Shown here: positions 1 to 9,960 of the stretch, in pieces
Layout: each line of letters opens with the position of its first letter
How positions within the stretch are numbered: the stretch's first letter is position 1
Source: Paenibacillus baekrokdamisoli
GTDB taxonomy: Bacteria; Bacillota; Bacilli; Paenibacillales; Paenibacillaceae
NCBI RefSeq assembly: GCF_003945345.1
Contig: NZ_AP019308.1
Coordinates: 1,922,001-1,986,000 of the forward strand
Length of the DNA: 64,000 nucleotides
Direction of reading: 5' to 3'
The notes under the pieces: generated by a model
The model's database searches: none
Told to the model about the DNA's origin: nothing
The model's input: the letters and a program-made list of their open reading frames with translations, nothing else
Program-made: the position numbers and the translations under genes

Positions 1-2
1 TC

Positions 3-1958
3 TCCTTCTGGTTAATTGGCTCCTGTCTTCTTCCCGGTCTTTCACTTACACAGGCGCTTGGCATCTATACAGTCTCTGCGATTACAGGTCTGCTCAGTAT
101 GGCTCCGGGCGGCATTGGCGGCTTCGACCTAACCGCTCTACTTGGACTGCAACAGCTTGGCTACCAACCTGACAAGACGGCTGCTGTCCTCGTCCTCTTC
201 CGGATGTTGTACTACCTTTTTCCCTGGATTATTGGTCTTGCTCTAGCCGCATATGATTTTGCAAGGGATCGTGAAAGAGAGAATGAGCGAAATTACGAGG
301 GTTTCGAGAGCGTATTGAACAGTTGGCAAAGAGTATGGCACTTTCCTAACCAGTTCGGGTTGGTCGGAGAACTCGGAGCTTGGTCTCTTGGTAAACTTGT
401 ATTTGCAAGTGGATTCGTTCTACTTCTCTCTGCTGCTACGCCCGGTCTGCTGTATAGGCTTCAATTTACAGGGGAGCTGTTGTCCGCTCCACTTATGAGG
501 TTGTCCCATCAATTAAGCGTCATTATTGGCCTCATGCTGATCGTACTTTCTTGGGGTATCTCGCATCGGGTAAAACGTGCTTACCAACTGACGCTTTTCC
601 TTCTGTGCGCCGGTGCTCTATTTACATTCGCAAAGGCTTTTGATTTTGAAGAAGCCATTTTCCTGCTCATCGTGGCACTGCTACTTTGGATATCACGAAA
701 CCGGTTTTTCAGGGTCGCTGCACCTTTCAGCAAGGAAAAGGCAGCTATATGGGGGCTCGTAACGCTTTTGGCAGCCTATGTCTACGATTTGATTGCTTCG
801 GATATTCATCCTGCTTTCCTAAAGCATTGGCCTCCGAATGCACAGGTGTCGTGGCTCATTAATCCAGCACAACATGCAGCGGCGGCTATCGCCGGTCTTG
901 TAATCGCTTGGTTATTGATTTCACTTATTCTGATTCTCAGGCCAAACCGTTTGTCCAACAAAGGAGCATCCGAAGCAGAACGGAATAAATTACATTTGTT
1001 TCTGGAGCACGAACGAGGTAACTTACTGACCCATATGTTATTTGCCGGCGACAAAAGCTTTTTCTGGGCGTGCAATGACCGGGTATTGCTTCCTTATTCC
1101 ATTGTCAGAAATAAACTCGTCGTCCTTGGCGATCCCATTGGGAAAACGGAATTAATTAGTGAAGCAATCCAGGAATGTCAGCGATTTGCGGATCTATACG
1201 ATTTATCGGTTGTGTTTTATCAAGTTTCCCCGCATTACCTTCCGATCTATCATGAAAATGGATACCGTTTTTTTAAATTGGGTGAAGAGGCGCTGGTTTC
1301 ATTGGAGTCCTTTACACTTAGCGGAAAACGAATCACAAACTTACGAAGTGTGAGAAACAGGTTTGACCGTGAAGGGTTCCGCTTTGAAGTGGTGCAGCCT
1401 CCCCATGACAATCATTTATTGGAAAGGCTTCGCCATATTTCGCAAAAGTGGCTGAATGGCAAAAAAGAAAAGAGCTTTTCACTCGGTTGGTTCGAGGAGT
1501 CCTACTTGCAGTTGTCCCCTGTCGCATTACTAATAGATCCGGATGATGCGATCATAGCATTTGCCTCATTGGCTCCTAGCTATGACAATGATATTAGTAT
1601 ATCCGTCGATCTCATGTGCCATCTTCCAGAAACGCCAAACGGAACGATGGACCAATTATTCGTCTGTCTGTTAGAGTGGGCAAAAGCAGAAGGGTATCAA
1701 TACTTTAATTTGGGCATGGCTCCACTCTCTAGCGTAGGTCAAACTCAGGCAGCGATCCGAGAAGAGAAACTTGCCCATATTGTCTTTAAACATGGTGGTT
1801 ATTGGTATGGATTTAAGGGTCTTCGGAAATACAAAGAAAAATTCTTCCCAGTTTGGGAGCCTCGTTATCTTGCTTATCCAACTTCGGTTTCGCTGCCGAT
1901 TATTTTGTTGGAGTTAGTTAGGCTAATTTCGCGCCGACCCAAAAAAGGTGTTGATTAA
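3..1958 (+). CDS. mprF: Phosphatidylglycerol lysyltransferase/flippase MprF, 3' part
   Basis: MprF transfers lysine from Lys-tRNA to phosphatidylglycerol and flips the product across the membrane, lowering sensitivity to cationic peptides. The frame is open from base 3 with no start, so the N-terminus lies left of the window; the ATG at 99 is internal. What is visible is a run of hydrophobic helices over roughly the first 300 codons, then a soluble C-terminal DUF2156-type synthase domain with the stretches LLTHMLFAGDKSFFW, VVLGDPIGK and YFNLGMAPLSSVG, followed by GFKGLRKYKEKFFPVWEPRYL, which is typical of MprF ends. There is no obvious strong terminator after the stop. The family call is firm; substrate amino acid (Lys or Ala) cannot be read from sequence. 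Confidence 0.9.
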   Translation, partial: SFWLIGSCLLPGLSLTQALGIYTVSAITGLLSMAPGGIGGFDLTALLGLQQLGYQPDKTAAVLVLFRMLYYLFPWIIGLALAAYDFARDRERENERNYEGFESVLNSWQRVWHFPNQFGLVGELGAWSLGKLVFASGFVLLLSAATPGLLYRLQFTGELLSAPLMRLSHQLSVIIGLMLIVLSWGISHRVKRAYQLTLFLLCAGALFTFAKAFDFEEAIFLLIVALLLWISRNRFFRVAAPFSKEKAAIWGLVTLLAAYVYDLIASDIHPAFLKHWPPNAQVSWLINPAQHAAAAIAGLVIAWLLISLILILRPNRLSNKGASEAERNKLHLFLEHERGNLLTHMLFAGDKSFFWACNDRVLLPYSIVRNKLVVLGDPIGKTELISEAIQECQRFADLYDLSVVFYQVSPHYLPIYHENGYRFFKLGEEALVSLESFTLSGKRITNLRSVRNRFDREGFRFEVVQPPHDNHLLERLRHISQKWLNGKKEKSFSLGWFEESYLQLSPVALLIDPDDAIIAFASLAPSYDNDISISVDLMCHLPETPNGTMDQLFVCLLEWAKAEGYQYFNLGMAPLSSVGQTQAAIREEKLAHIVFKHGGYWYGFKGLRKYKEKFFPVWEPRYLAYPTSVSLPIILLELVRLISRRPKKGVD

Positions 1959-2256
1959 CGCCTTTCCTTTGCAAACCATTATCATTCTCCACGATGAACA
2001 GAATAACGGCAAATTGCCAAGGATTTGTCTCTATTGTTTCGGCGAACGCGTGACTTGAGTAGGTCTAGCATATCTCACAAGATTAGCTTGCATGATATTA
2101 TAGACTGCGAGTAGCCGATCTTGAATATTCGCCTATCCTTGGTGAAGGAATCCCCCTTCCATTTATAGAACTACTCTAGTAGCTATTAATGGGGGGGTCT
2201 TCCCCTGTTGTAGTTCGGATAAGCATCCAAGAATACGACAATAAAGGAAGGTTTCC

Positions 2257-3426
2257 ATGCCAGTCAATCTCGCCTACTTTCTGTTTTTTTACGTTTTCAT
2301 TTATATGAGCAATGCGGTTTACGGCACCTTTATCCCCCTTTACTTTCAACACGTGGGGTTCACTCCGTCACAAATTGGAACCTTGCTTGGCCTCGGGCCG
2401 CTCATTGCTATCCTGGCTCAGCCTGTCTGGGGAACGTTGGGCGATCGCGCCAAGACTAAGAACAGTATCCTTCTGCTGTTAATCGCTGGGAGCGGAGTAT
2501 CCGTACTGCTCTATCCGCTATCTGATCAGTTTCTTTATCTGCTCGCCATCATTTGTATCTTCACGTTTTTTCAAACTTCTATTTTTGCGATAAGCGATGC
2601 GGTTACTTTGGAGGCTCTGGATAAGCGCGGTGGAGGAAATTATAGTCTCATTCGCATGGGTGGAACGATCGGATTTGCGATTATGTCGATTATTTTCGGG
2701 CTTCTCGCACAGAAACGGATCGACCTTCTTTTTGGCGTTTATGCTATTATTCTGGCCGTTTGCTTTATGCTTGTCCTGCGTTTTCCCATTATTGAAGGCC
2801 ATCAATCGAAGAATCGCAAGATACACATCTGGGTACTGTTTAAGAATCGGAAGCTGATGCTTTATTTGGCAGCTAATTTCGTACTCCAGATTACATTAGG
2901 CTTTTATTATGCCTTTTTTCCGCTGTACTTTAAGGAATTGGGCGGTGATAGCAGCTGGCTTGGGTGGTCGATGCTTATCTCCTCTCTCAGCGAAGTCCCT
3001 TTCCTTCTGCTGTCGAACAGAATCTTCAAACGGATCAAGATTCCGCACATTTTGCTTGGAGCCGGTGCAGCTGCCGCCTTGCGTTGGTATCTGTTCTCCG
3101 CTATTCATGATCCACTTTGGGTTCTTCCTGTTCAAGCTTTGCATGGTTTGATCTTTATCGTACTATCCGTGACCATGGCTACTGTTATCAATAGGGAAGT
3201 GCCTGCCGAATTAAAAGCAAGCGGTCAAACGTTTAACGGACTGTTAAGCTTAGGAATTGCCCGTATTATTGGAAGCTTAGTCGGAGGCATAGCTAGCGAA
3301 GCCTTCGGTATGCGCAGCGTGTTCCTTTATAATTCTATCGTAGCCCTTGTTTGTATCCTTGTCTTCTCCGTTATTTTCTGGCTGCAAGGCAGAAGTAGCA
3401 AGGCAAATTTGAACCTAAGTCAGTAG
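2257..3426 (+). CDS. MFS transporter, MFS_1-like/PPP (YwbF-like) family
   Basis: Predicted 12-helix major facilitator of 389 aa. It begins directly in helix 1 (NLAYFLFFYVFIYMSNAVYGTFIPLYF) and has the loop motif GDRAKTKN between helices 2 and 3, as in nucleoside/phenylpropionate/sugar proton symporters related to B. subtilis YwbF. The ATG follows AAAGGAAGG at good spacing. It is a single gene: mprF ends about 300 bases upstream and a clear hairpin terminator follows the stop. The 298 bases before it hold no gene that I can support. The substrate is unknown. Confidence 0.82.
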   Translation: MPVNLAYFLFFYVFIYMSNAVYGTFIPLYFQHVGFTPSQIGTLLGLGPLIAILAQPVWGTLGDRAKTKNSILLLLIAGSGVSVLLYPLSDQFLYLLAIICIFTFFQTSIFAISDAVTLEALDKRGGGNYSLIRMGGTIGFAIMSIIFGLLAQKRIDLLFGVYAIILAVCFMLVLRFPIIEGHQSKNRKIHIWVLFKNRKLMLYLAANFVLQITLGFYYAFFPLYFKELGGDSSWLGWSMLISSLSEVPFLLLSNRIFKRIKIPHILLGAGAAAALRWYLFSAIHDPLWVLPVQALHGLIFIVLSVTMATVINREVPAELKASGQTFNGLLSLGIARIIGSLVGGIASEAFGMRSVFLYNSIVALVCILVFSVIFWLQGRSSKANLNLSQ

Positions 3427-3455
3427 AAACGACCGCCTTCCATAGGCGGTCGTTT
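3427..3455 (+). terminator. Terminator of the MFS gene
   Basis: Perfect 11-bp stem AAACGACCGCC / GGCGGTCGTTT with a TTCCATA loop immediately after the stop codon. The stem carries A-runs and T-runs on both sides, so it could also stop transcription from the opposite direction. Confidence 0.8.
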
Positions 3456-3494
3456 ATTAAATTTCACATCCAGCCTGCATCCATGTGTACCGAA

Positions 3495-4421
3495 TTAATG
3501 AGTTGGGGCAAGGAATCGCTGACAGTCAATTGCAGACATACAGCCTGAACTAATAGCGTTCACAATTTGACGGTATCTCCGATCTTGGACATCACCGCAG
3601 GCAAATACACCGGGAATCTCCGTTTCTGTTGTTCCTGGCTTCACGATCACATAGCCTTGGTCATCAAGGGGTAATTGCCCCTTCAGAAATTCCGTATTCG
3701 GTTTATTGCCAATCGCAACGAAAATGTAATCACCAAGAATGATTTCTTCCTCTTGGGTATCATTATGAATAACCTTTAATCCGGTTACCCCCTTCTCTCC
3801 AGTCATGGCTTCAACTGGTGTGCGATTCATCAGCCACTTCACCTTTTCCATCCCTCGAACCTTCTCCTGCAAAGATATCGATGCACGATTATGATCGCTT
3901 CGATTCACCATGACAATTTCAGACGCATAATGCGCCAAATAAAGGGCTTCCTCCATCGCAGAGTCTCCTCCACCGACAATGATTACCTTCTTATTCGTAG
4001 TGAAAAAACCGCTGCAGGTTGCACATGTATTGACTCCCAGTCCCAATTGATCCTTTTCTCCGGGGATATCCAAGAGTTTGGGCGTGGCGCCTGAAGCGAT
4101 AACTAATGTCTCCGTTACAAGTTCTCCCTGACCTTCTAACAACAGGCTAAAAGGTCTTTTCGATAGATCCAGCTTCATAACCTCACCCATTCTTACCACA
4201 GCTCCATATTGCTCTGCTTGCCTGAACATATTGTCTAATAAAGCAGGACCATTCGTACCGTAGGTAAAGCCAGGGAAGTATTCGATGTCCTCTGTGGTGG
4301 TTAGATGATGACTGGGTTTCAATCCTTTGATCACCAGTGGCTTCAGCCCCGCTCTAGCCAAATAGATGGCAGCTGTAAATCCAGCAAATCCTGCACCAAT
4401 TACTATGCTTTTATATTCCAT
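3495..4421 (-). CDS. Thioredoxin reductase-like FAD/NAD(P)H disulfide oxidoreductase
   Basis: A 308-aa two-domain flavoprotein. The FAD-binding Rossmann motif is IVIGAGFAGFTAAIYLARAG at the N-terminus, a redox CxxC lies in NTCATCSGFF, the NADPH-binding motif is VIIVGGGDSAMEEALYLA, and the second FAD motif is GVFACGDVQD near the end. This is the order found in TrxB. The usual CATCDG is CATCSG here, a small deviation. The open frame extends upstream to 4514, but the ATG at 4421 has GGAGG seven bases before it and starts right at the FAD domain, so I chose it. It transcribes alone. It could be true TrxB or a TrxB-like paralogue. Confidence 0.85.
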   Translation of the reverse strand: MEYKSIVIGAGFAGFTAAIYLARAGLKPLVIKGLKPSHHLTTTEDIEYFPGFTYGTNGPALLDNMFRQAEQYGAVVRMGEVMKLDLSKRPFSLLLEGQGELVTETLVIASGATPKLLDIPGEKDQLGLGVNTCATCSGFFTTNKKVIIVGGGDSAMEEALYLAHYASEIVMVNRSDHNRASISLQEKVRGMEKVKWLMNRTPVEAMTGEKGVTGLKVIHNDTQEEEIILGDYIFVAIGNKPNTEFLKGQLPLDDQGYVIVKPGTTETEIPGVFACGDVQDRRYRQIVNAISSGCMSAIDCQRFLAPTH

Positions 4422-4642
4422 AATATCCTCCATTATTGTTTTTTGAACAAATGCATGGTCATTCCCAATTTCAAGATTCCTGTACGAAACAGCAGTCCTT
4501 TCTATTTTTACCATCTTTCCGGCTCATTAAAACGTCCGAAACCGTCGTGTTACTTGGATCAAGAAGAAAAGCTAGTCTCTCCTGCACCATGTTGTCTCGA
4601 AAACCACTTTCCACGTAGACATCGTGTTAACGAATAACAACA

Positions 4643-4682
4643 GAAAAAATCCCGAACTGCCTTATTAAGACAGCTCGGGAAT
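4643..4682 (-). terminator. Terminator downstream of the Ni/Co transporter
   Basis: On the minus strand, CCCGAGCTGTC / GACAGTTCGGG-type arms (with a few wobbles) around TTAATAAG are followed by six Ts. It lies just past the stop of the transporter gene read from the right. Confidence 0.75.
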
Positions 4683-4739
4683 TTGTGATAGGAATTGATA
4701 TTTGGTTAAGAATTCAATTAAGAATTCTATTAAGAATCG

Positions 4740-5522
4740 TTAGGCTGTTTTCATTCTCCCTCTCAGACTAACTACCCCGAAGCAGAGCACGAGGAAGAGG
4801 AAGCTAACGAGACCGACAATCTCGAAATCGACATCAACTATGGGGAAGAAGAAGGTGAATGCCAAATAGAAAGAAACACCATAGGCTAAGGTTACAATTA
4901 ACCAGCCGATCATTCGCGAAGCGCTTTGCCCGATTTTACTCGTTTGGCTGATCATCCGATAGGCGATTAGAGAATCGAGGGTATCGGTCAGCATCATGCC
5001 TACCATGAATACAAGCCCTAGAATAATAGGCATATAGCTATTGGAATTCACAGCTGAGATCGCCCATACTGACGTCTGGCTAACGGTATCTGCCGCTAGA
5101 GCGAACAATCCGCCAAGCAAAATAATGACAAAGGGATTAGAGGTTTCACGCAGAATCTTAGGAATCAACTTTCCTTTGATTCCTTTCAACTCAAAATCAT
5201 GTTTATGTTTCTTAGCACGAAGCAGGTTGGATATATTCAGTGTGCCAATGAGGAATAAGGACAGAATCGCCACCCAGGTTGCGAAAGTATCGAAGAAAGC
5301 CGGAAATGTGAAGCTTTTGAAAAATAAACCGAGTATGATCGCAATACTAGCAACGACGGCCCCATGACCGAACGAAAACAATGTCCCCACCCAACGGGCG
5401 ATCGGGCTTCCGATCCGCCAATTATACCGAATCTGTCCATCGATAAAAGCGAGATGATCGGCATCCAATCCATGTCGTACGCCTAATAAGAAAACAAGAA
5501 AAATTAATGATGCAGTTTCCAT
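4740..5522 (-). CDS. HoxN/NixA/NicO-type nickel/cobalt transporter
   Basis: A 260-aa polytopic membrane protein. The signature GVRHGLDADHLAFID near the N-terminus is the HX4DH metal-binding motif of nickel/cobalt transporters; a second conserved block is GHGAVV and a third GMMLTDTLDSL. The ATG has GGAGGAAC upstream. The leader carries a cobalamin riboswitch and an intrinsic terminator, so expression should drop when B12 is plentiful. That makes cobalt for B12 synthesis the likely substrate, although nickel cannot be excluded from the protein alone. Confidence 0.88.
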   Translation of the reverse strand: METASLIFLVFLLGVRHGLDADHLAFIDGQIRYNWRIGSPIARWVGTLFSFGHGAVVASIAIILGLFFKSFTFPAFFDTFATWVAILSLFLIGTLNISNLLRAKKHKHDFELKGIKGKLIPKILRETSNPFVIILLGGLFALAADTVSQTSVWAISAVNSNSYMPIILGLVFMVGMMLTDTLDSLIAYRMISQTSKIGQSASRMIGWLIVTLAYGVSFYLAFTFFFPIVDVDFEIVGLVSFLFLVLCFGVVSLRGRMKTA

Positions 5523-5611
5523 GCCTTACGTTCCTCCTAATCGTTATCTTCTTCTGAAAAAAGAAGAAACTGCTGACGCCGTCCTCTGGCAGCAAAACAA
5601 GTTTCTTCCAC

Positions 5612-5645
5612 AAAAAAACCTCAATCCTAAAAACCGGATTGAGGT
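5612..5645 (-). terminator. Riboswitch expression-platform terminator
   Basis: Read on the minus strand, ACCTCAATCCGG / (C)GGATTGAGGT arms with an A/T loop are followed by seven Ts. It lies between the cobalamin aptamer and the transporter start, so it is the likely transcription-attenuation switch. Confidence 0.85.
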
Positions 5646-5737
5646 TCGTACGTACGTCTAAATAGACGACAAATCGATTAGAGTTGTCGTATCCTTATTC
5701 GTACACCGCTCCTTTCCGCGAAGGACTTTTTGGTGCC

Positions 5738-5912
5738 ATAAATTAGGTAGGTCTCCTGGCTCTCGGATCTGTATATTCCTCCGTCTTCCCCGATTCATTC
5801 TCGAGTGACATCATTTGGAAGAATACTCCCCAATTACAGTGGCGGGACCGCTCGGGATTTGCACCCGATTCCCTGTTACCCCTTGCTCTCACAAGGGCAC
5901 CTAATTTATATC
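5738..5912 (-). promoter_or_regulatory. Cobalamin riboswitch
   Basis: The minus strand has the opening TAGGTGCCC, then GGGTAACAGGGAATC, GGTGCAAATCCCGAGCGG and the B12-box core CCCGCCACTGTAATTGG, closing with GGAGACCTACCTAA. This is the standard order for a B12 aptamer. It sits about 215 bases upstream of the Ni/Co transporter, with a terminator in between. Confidence 0.93.
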
Positions 5913-6034
5913 ATCTTATGTGATTATCTAGTTAAATATAGCATATAGAAGTTCCTAGAGATACCCTTTTTTCAAGCAAAAAAGCCCGCCTCAAGCTTTC
6001 TCTGTCTCATGAAAAGGCTGGTTGTTTCATAAAG

Positions 6035-6442
6035 CTACCCTATTGCTTTCGAGATCCTTTTCAGTAAGGTGCATACCACAAAATACAAGACTGCATTAAT
6101 GACTACGGAGTAGAGGAATAACACCCGCTCATCATCAATAAGGGCTTCTCCACGGACATCTTTCCAAATAAAATACAGGAACACGAGTCCAGCTCCAGAG
6201 ACAGCGTGAACAACTAGTTTCAACAAAAGCCCTAGCCAGCTATCGTTTTTAATTGCATATTGAATGCTTAGAGATACCGGTATACCGATAAATGTTGTCC
6301 CAATGGAACAAACAATGACTACGAAACAAAAGACAGTCAAGTCTCCCTCAAGAAAGAGAGCCGTAATCAATACCGCACTAACAAAAGCAGACAAATAAAC
6401 GGAGATGATCGCGATCCACAAATTACGGTATGAGAAATTCAT
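6035..6442 (-). CDS. Four-helix membrane protein of unknown function
   Basis: A small protein of 135 aa with about four hydrophobic segments (LWIAIISVYLSAFVSAVLI, VFCFVVIVCSIG, LLLKLVVHAVSGAGLVFLYFI, LFLYSVVINAVLYFVV). I do not recognise a family. The frame opens at 6463, but AGGAGGAG lies seven bases before the ATG at 6442 (MNFSYRN), so that start is preferred. It has its own unit between the riboswitch region and the acetyltransferase. Confidence 0.6.
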   Translation of the reverse strand: MNFSYRNLWIAIISVYLSAFVSAVLITALFLEGDLTVFCFVVIVCSIGTTFIGIPVSLSIQYAIKNDSWLGLLLKLVVHAVSGAGLVFLYFIWKDVRGEALIDDERVLFLYSVVINAVLYFVVCTLLKRISKAIG

Positions 6443-6663
6443 TGTTTTCTCCTCCTGCGCCATAACGTCCAGGGTTACCTTCTTTTAGCCTATAGAGGGT
6501 TCCCTAGCTAAATTGTAGCCCTTCTGTAATCGCTCCAACAGTTCCATCTTTTATAGAACTGCATCTGTGCATAGGAAAAAGAGCCTCGATTTCTCTCGGC
6601 CCTCACCGTATATGAATGATCCTGTTTTGTCCCCGATTGCTCTTCATGCAGCGCAGCAAAACA

Positions 6664-7230
6664 CTACAGCTCGATATTTTTAATCACTTTAGCAGGATTG
6701 CCACCAACAACCACCTGACTGGGAACATCCTTCGTAACTACTGCTCCAGAAGCTATGACCACATTATCGCCAATGGTCACACCAGGGTTAATAATTGCCC
6801 TCCCGCCAATCCAAACGTTATTGCCTATTGTCACAGGTTTACCGTACTCTGCTCCAGAAGTTCGTTCAATCGGATGCAAAGGATGGGTTGCGGTATAGAT
6901 ATGTACACCCGGTGCTATGAAACAATGATCCCCAATTCGGACCTCGCAAACGTCTAAAATAACACAATCAAAATTGGCATAAAAACCATCACCGACATGG
7001 ATATTGTAGCCATAATCGCAGCGGAAGGTCTGTTCAACATAGATATTCTCACCCACTGACCCCAGAAGCTCTTGGAGAAGCTCCGTACGTCTGGCATATT
7101 CCGTTTCCGTTGTTTGATTGAATAACCGAGTCAGTCTTCTAGCCTGCTCGCGCTCTTCAACTAACTGCGAATCTGAGGCCATATACAGTTCTCCAGCTAT
7201 CATTTTCTCTTTTTCGCTTTTAATTTGCAC
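6664..7230 (-). CDS. Maltose O-acetyltransferase family hexapeptide-repeat acetyltransferase
   Basis: A 188-aa trimeric left-handed beta-helix acetyltransferase that would move acetyl from acetyl-CoA to a sugar hydroxyl. It has the N-terminal Mac domain ([20 protein letters not shown]), the [33 protein letters not shown] active-site region with the catalytic His in THPL, and a hexapeptide coil ending [23 protein letters not shown]. The start is GTG at 7230 with AAGGGAG seven bases upstream. A glycosyltransferase gene follows upstream on the same strand. The true acceptor sugar is unknown. Confidence 0.88.
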   Translation of the reverse strand: MQIKSEKEKMIAGELYMASDSQLVEEREQARRLTRLFNQTTETEYARRTELLQELLGSVGENIYVEQTFRCDYGYNIHVGDGFYANFDCVILDVCEVRIGDHCFIAPGVHIYTATHPLHPIERTSGAEYGKPVTIGNNVWIGGRAIINPGVTIGDNVVIASGAVVTKDVPSQVVVGGNPAKVIKNIEL

Positions 7231-7298
7231 GCACAGTCTCCCTTCCTTTCACAGCTCATTCTTCTCAGCCAAGAGAACAGAATTTGAGTGAAACTCCA

Positions 7299-8297
7299 TC
7301 ATTTCAGCCAATTCTCAAAGAAGCTTTCATACCCTTTTTTCATAATCGTGTTCGAGAATGTACTGAAGGCATATGCCCGATTATCCTGAGATGCCTGCAC
7401 CGGAGAAGCTACAGCCATATTGAGCAGCTCATTCCAATTCCTCTCATTCCCCGCAAAAGTATGTGTGGAGCTGATGTGAGCATAACAAGGGTGCTCGGGG
7501 CGACAAATGATTTTCCCCATGGCCATGGCTTCCGATAACGGCATTGAGAACGTATCAAATACACTGCTAGACCAATATACCTTTGCAGAGTTCATGAGTG
7601 TGAATACCTCTTCACGGGTCAAAGCGAAGTGCAGCTTAACATTGTTAGGAATCTGATATTTCTTCATACTCTCTATATATCGGACGCCTCCGAAGACCAT
7701 AACGACCTCTTTATCCGGATTATTCCGAGCATATTCAATTGGTATGTCAGGTCTTCTATTGGGCTCATCGCGGCCAATCCACAGAATTCGATTCTGAATG
7801 ATTGCAGATGGGTCATAATATCGGTTTGCCAGTTCCTCCTCGAAACCAATCGGAATCACATCCACATCTGTCACTCCAAAATCATCCTTGAAGCTTTGTT
7901 TCAAGAAATCGGTATGTACGACTGCTTTATCCACGATCTGATAGAATGGGCGCATCATTTCATGGCCAGTTAAGCTCGGATTGGGGTAAGAATGTGGGAA
8001 AAGCACGCATTTGTCGAAGAATAGTTTGAGAAATGAAAAGCCTGATACGGTATAAATGACATGATCAATCTTTTCCTTCATCATACGGTCCACAACGATA
8101 TCATAATTGCACAAATCGCCTTTCTCATATTCAAAACCAACTGCTTGGTCATAATCACTTACATTACGTTCCGGAGCAATAAACACGATATCGATTCCAA
8201 GCTCCTGACCAATGGCCTTCAATCGTTCTGCATATACTCTAGGCCCTTGGGCTTCTGTAAACTGAATCTTCCTCATTACTAGGCCAACCTTTTGCAT
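7299..8297 (-). CDS. Glycosyltransferase (GT4-like, GT-B fold)
   Basis: A 332-aa protein with the C-terminal half of a GT-B glycosyltransferase: NRILWIGRDEPNRRPDIPIEYA (donor domain start), MVFGGVRYIE, KLHFALTREEVFTLMNSAKVYWSSSVFDTFSMPLSEAMAMG. The last block is the E-x7-E-like donor-binding region. The open frame begins at a TTG at 8360, but the ATG at 8297 has GGAGAG upstream and opens the first beta strand (MQKVGLVMRKI), so it is chosen. It lies just upstream of the acetyltransferase, same strand, 68 bases apart. Acceptor unknown. Confidence 0.75.
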   Translation of the reverse strand: MQKVGLVMRKIQFTEAQGPRVYAERLKAIGQELGIDIVFIAPERNVSDYDQAVGFEYEKGDLCNYDIVVDRMMKEKIDHVIYTVSGFSFLKLFFDKCVLFPHSYPNPSLTGHEMMRPFYQIVDKAVVHTDFLKQSFKDDFGVTDVDVIPIGFEEELANRYYDPSAIIQNRILWIGRDEPNRRPDIPIEYARNNPDKEVVMVFGGVRYIESMKKYQIPNNVKLHFALTREEVFTLMNSAKVYWSSSVFDTFSMPLSEAMAMGKIICRPEHPCYAHISSTHTFAGNERNWNELLNMAVASPVQASQDNRAYAFSTFSNTIMKKGYESFFENWLK

Positions 8298-8427
8298 TCC
8301 TTTATTCTCTCCATCTATGGTGTATTTTATCGTCGTCGTATTAGGCTGACGAGCTGCCAAGCATTATTACATCTACCCATCTTACTATCACTGGAGGCTT
8401 AGGACAATGTGAAACGATTATTATACG

Positions 8428-9960
8428 CTATTGAACGTACTCATTTGGTTCCGCAGACGCGTCAAGCTTCGTGCGACCCATGAAGAGAGAAGCAAGCAGC
8501 GCTAGCAGCACCGGAACAATTGCCCAAGCGAAAGTATACACGATAGATGACGAGAGCATATCTGATATTCTGCTAAGTAAATCAGATGGGAATAACGCCC
8601 GCGTTGCTGGGGACAACAGCGCATGGGGGTCCTTGAGGTCAATCCCTTTAGGGAGCTGGTCCGATCCACCGCCTCCTAATAACTGGTTCGTCATTTTGTT
8701 CGTAAACATATGACTTTGAATCAATCCGAAAGTTGTAATGCCAATCGTCATACCGAGTGAACGGAAGAAGTTCAGGGTCGAGCTGGCCGTTCCTCGTTGT
8801 CGATAAGATAAACCATGAATGGCAGCATTGCCAAGCACCGAGAAGGATCCGCCAATACCAAGTCCAATCAGAATCATAAATATAGTTACGATAAAACGAC
8901 TCGAATCCGCTGTGAGTGTGACAACAAGCGCTGTACCAATCGCAAAGATAATAAGCGTCGGGACCATGACATTACGATACGGTATCTTATTCATGAGAAA
9001 TCCACCCAATGTCGCAGTCACAACGGAGCCGACCATCATCGGCAGGAGGACCATCCCGGAGTTGGTTGCAGATCCACCAAGTACACCTTGTATGAAAATA
9101 GGGATGTATACAGATGCCACAATAAACGCCGCACCACTAAAAAAGGCACAAAGAACGCTTGTTGTATACAATCTCTTCTTGAATAGAGCATATGAAATGA
9201 TCGGCTCTGCAACCTTCCTCTCCGTGAGAAGAAAAGCAACTAACAACAGCATAAATCCAGCAAAAAGACTAATAATTACAGAGGAATCCCACGCGAATTG
9301 CTTACCACCGAGCTCTAGGGCGAACATCAAGCAGACGACTGCTCCCACTAAAGTGAAGGCTCCCATCCAATCAATGCGCTGCTTAGAATGCTCATGCGAT
9401 TCCTTGTAGAATAACAAGACCATGATAAAGGCGATTATACCCAAAGGCAAGTTGATATAGAATATCCACTCCCAAGCGATATGATCGGTAATGTAAGCGC
9501 CGAGTAACGGTCCGAAGATGCTGGATAACCCAAACACCGCACCGAACAGTCCACCTAAACTTCCGCGTTTCTCGAGTGGAACCGCATCGAACATGATCGT
9601 GAACGCAATAGGGACAAGCGCTCCTCCGCCAATACCTTGAATGGCCCGATAAATCGCTAATTCAGTAATAGAAGTTGCTGTTCCGCACAAGGCTGAACCC
9701 AGCATGAATACGATCATGCCGAATATAAAAAACTTTTTACGTCCATACATATCCGATAGCTTCCCGAAGATTGGCATGCCAGCCATCTCAGCGACCATAT
9801 AGGCGGATGTAACCCAAACAAATTTGTCCATGCCTCCAAGCTCTCCGACGATATTGCCCATGGCCGTGGCCACGATCGTATTATCCATAGATGCCATTAA
9901 TATACCAAGCAGCAAGCCTGCAATGACGATTGGCAAGCTGTTCTTGTGAGATTGCTTCAT
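8428..9960 (-). CDS. DHA2 (EmrB/QacA) family MFS multidrug efflux transporter
   Basis: A predicted 14-helix drug:proton antiporter of 510 aa. It starts with IVIAGLLLGILMASMDNTIVATAMGNIVGELGG, the D1 motif LDxTIVN variant of the DHA2 family; the helix 2-3 loop is GKLSDMYGRKKFF (motif A) and motif C-like GPLLGAYITDHIAWEWIFYINLPLG follows. The ATG at 9960 has AAAGGAGTG upstream; the frame also contains an ATG at 9993 with weaker context. A WYL regulator gene lies immediately upstream on the same strand and may control it. Confidence 0.88.
   Translation of the reverse strand: MKQSHKNSLPIVIAGLLLGILMASMDNTIVATAMGNIVGELGGMDKFVWVTSAYMVAEMAGMPIFGKLSDMYGRKKFFIFGMIVFMLGSALCGTATSITELAIYRAIQGIGGGALVPIAFTIMFDAVPLEKRGSLGGLFGAVFGLSSIFGPLLGAYITDHIAWEWIFYINLPLGIIAFIMVLLFYKESHEHSKQRIDWMGAFTLVGAVVCLMFALELGGKQFAWDSSVIISLFAGFMLLLVAFLLTERKVAEPIISYALFKKRLYTTSVLCAFFSGAAFIVASVYIPIFIQGVLGGSATNSGMVLLPMMVGSVVTATLGGFLMNKIPYRNVMVPTLIIFAIGTALVVTLTADSSRFIVTIFMILIGLGIGGSFSVLGNAAIHGLSYRQRGTASSTLNFFRSLGMTIGITTFGLIQSHMFTNKMTNQLLGGGGSDQLPKGIDLKDPHALLSPATRALFPSDLLSRISDMLSSSIVYTFAWAIVPVLLALLASLFMGRTKLDASAEPNEYVQ

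Noticed and set aside
99-1958. ATG at 99 as the mprF start
   Set aside because: The frame is open to the window edge with membrane-protein sequence before this ATG, so it is internal.
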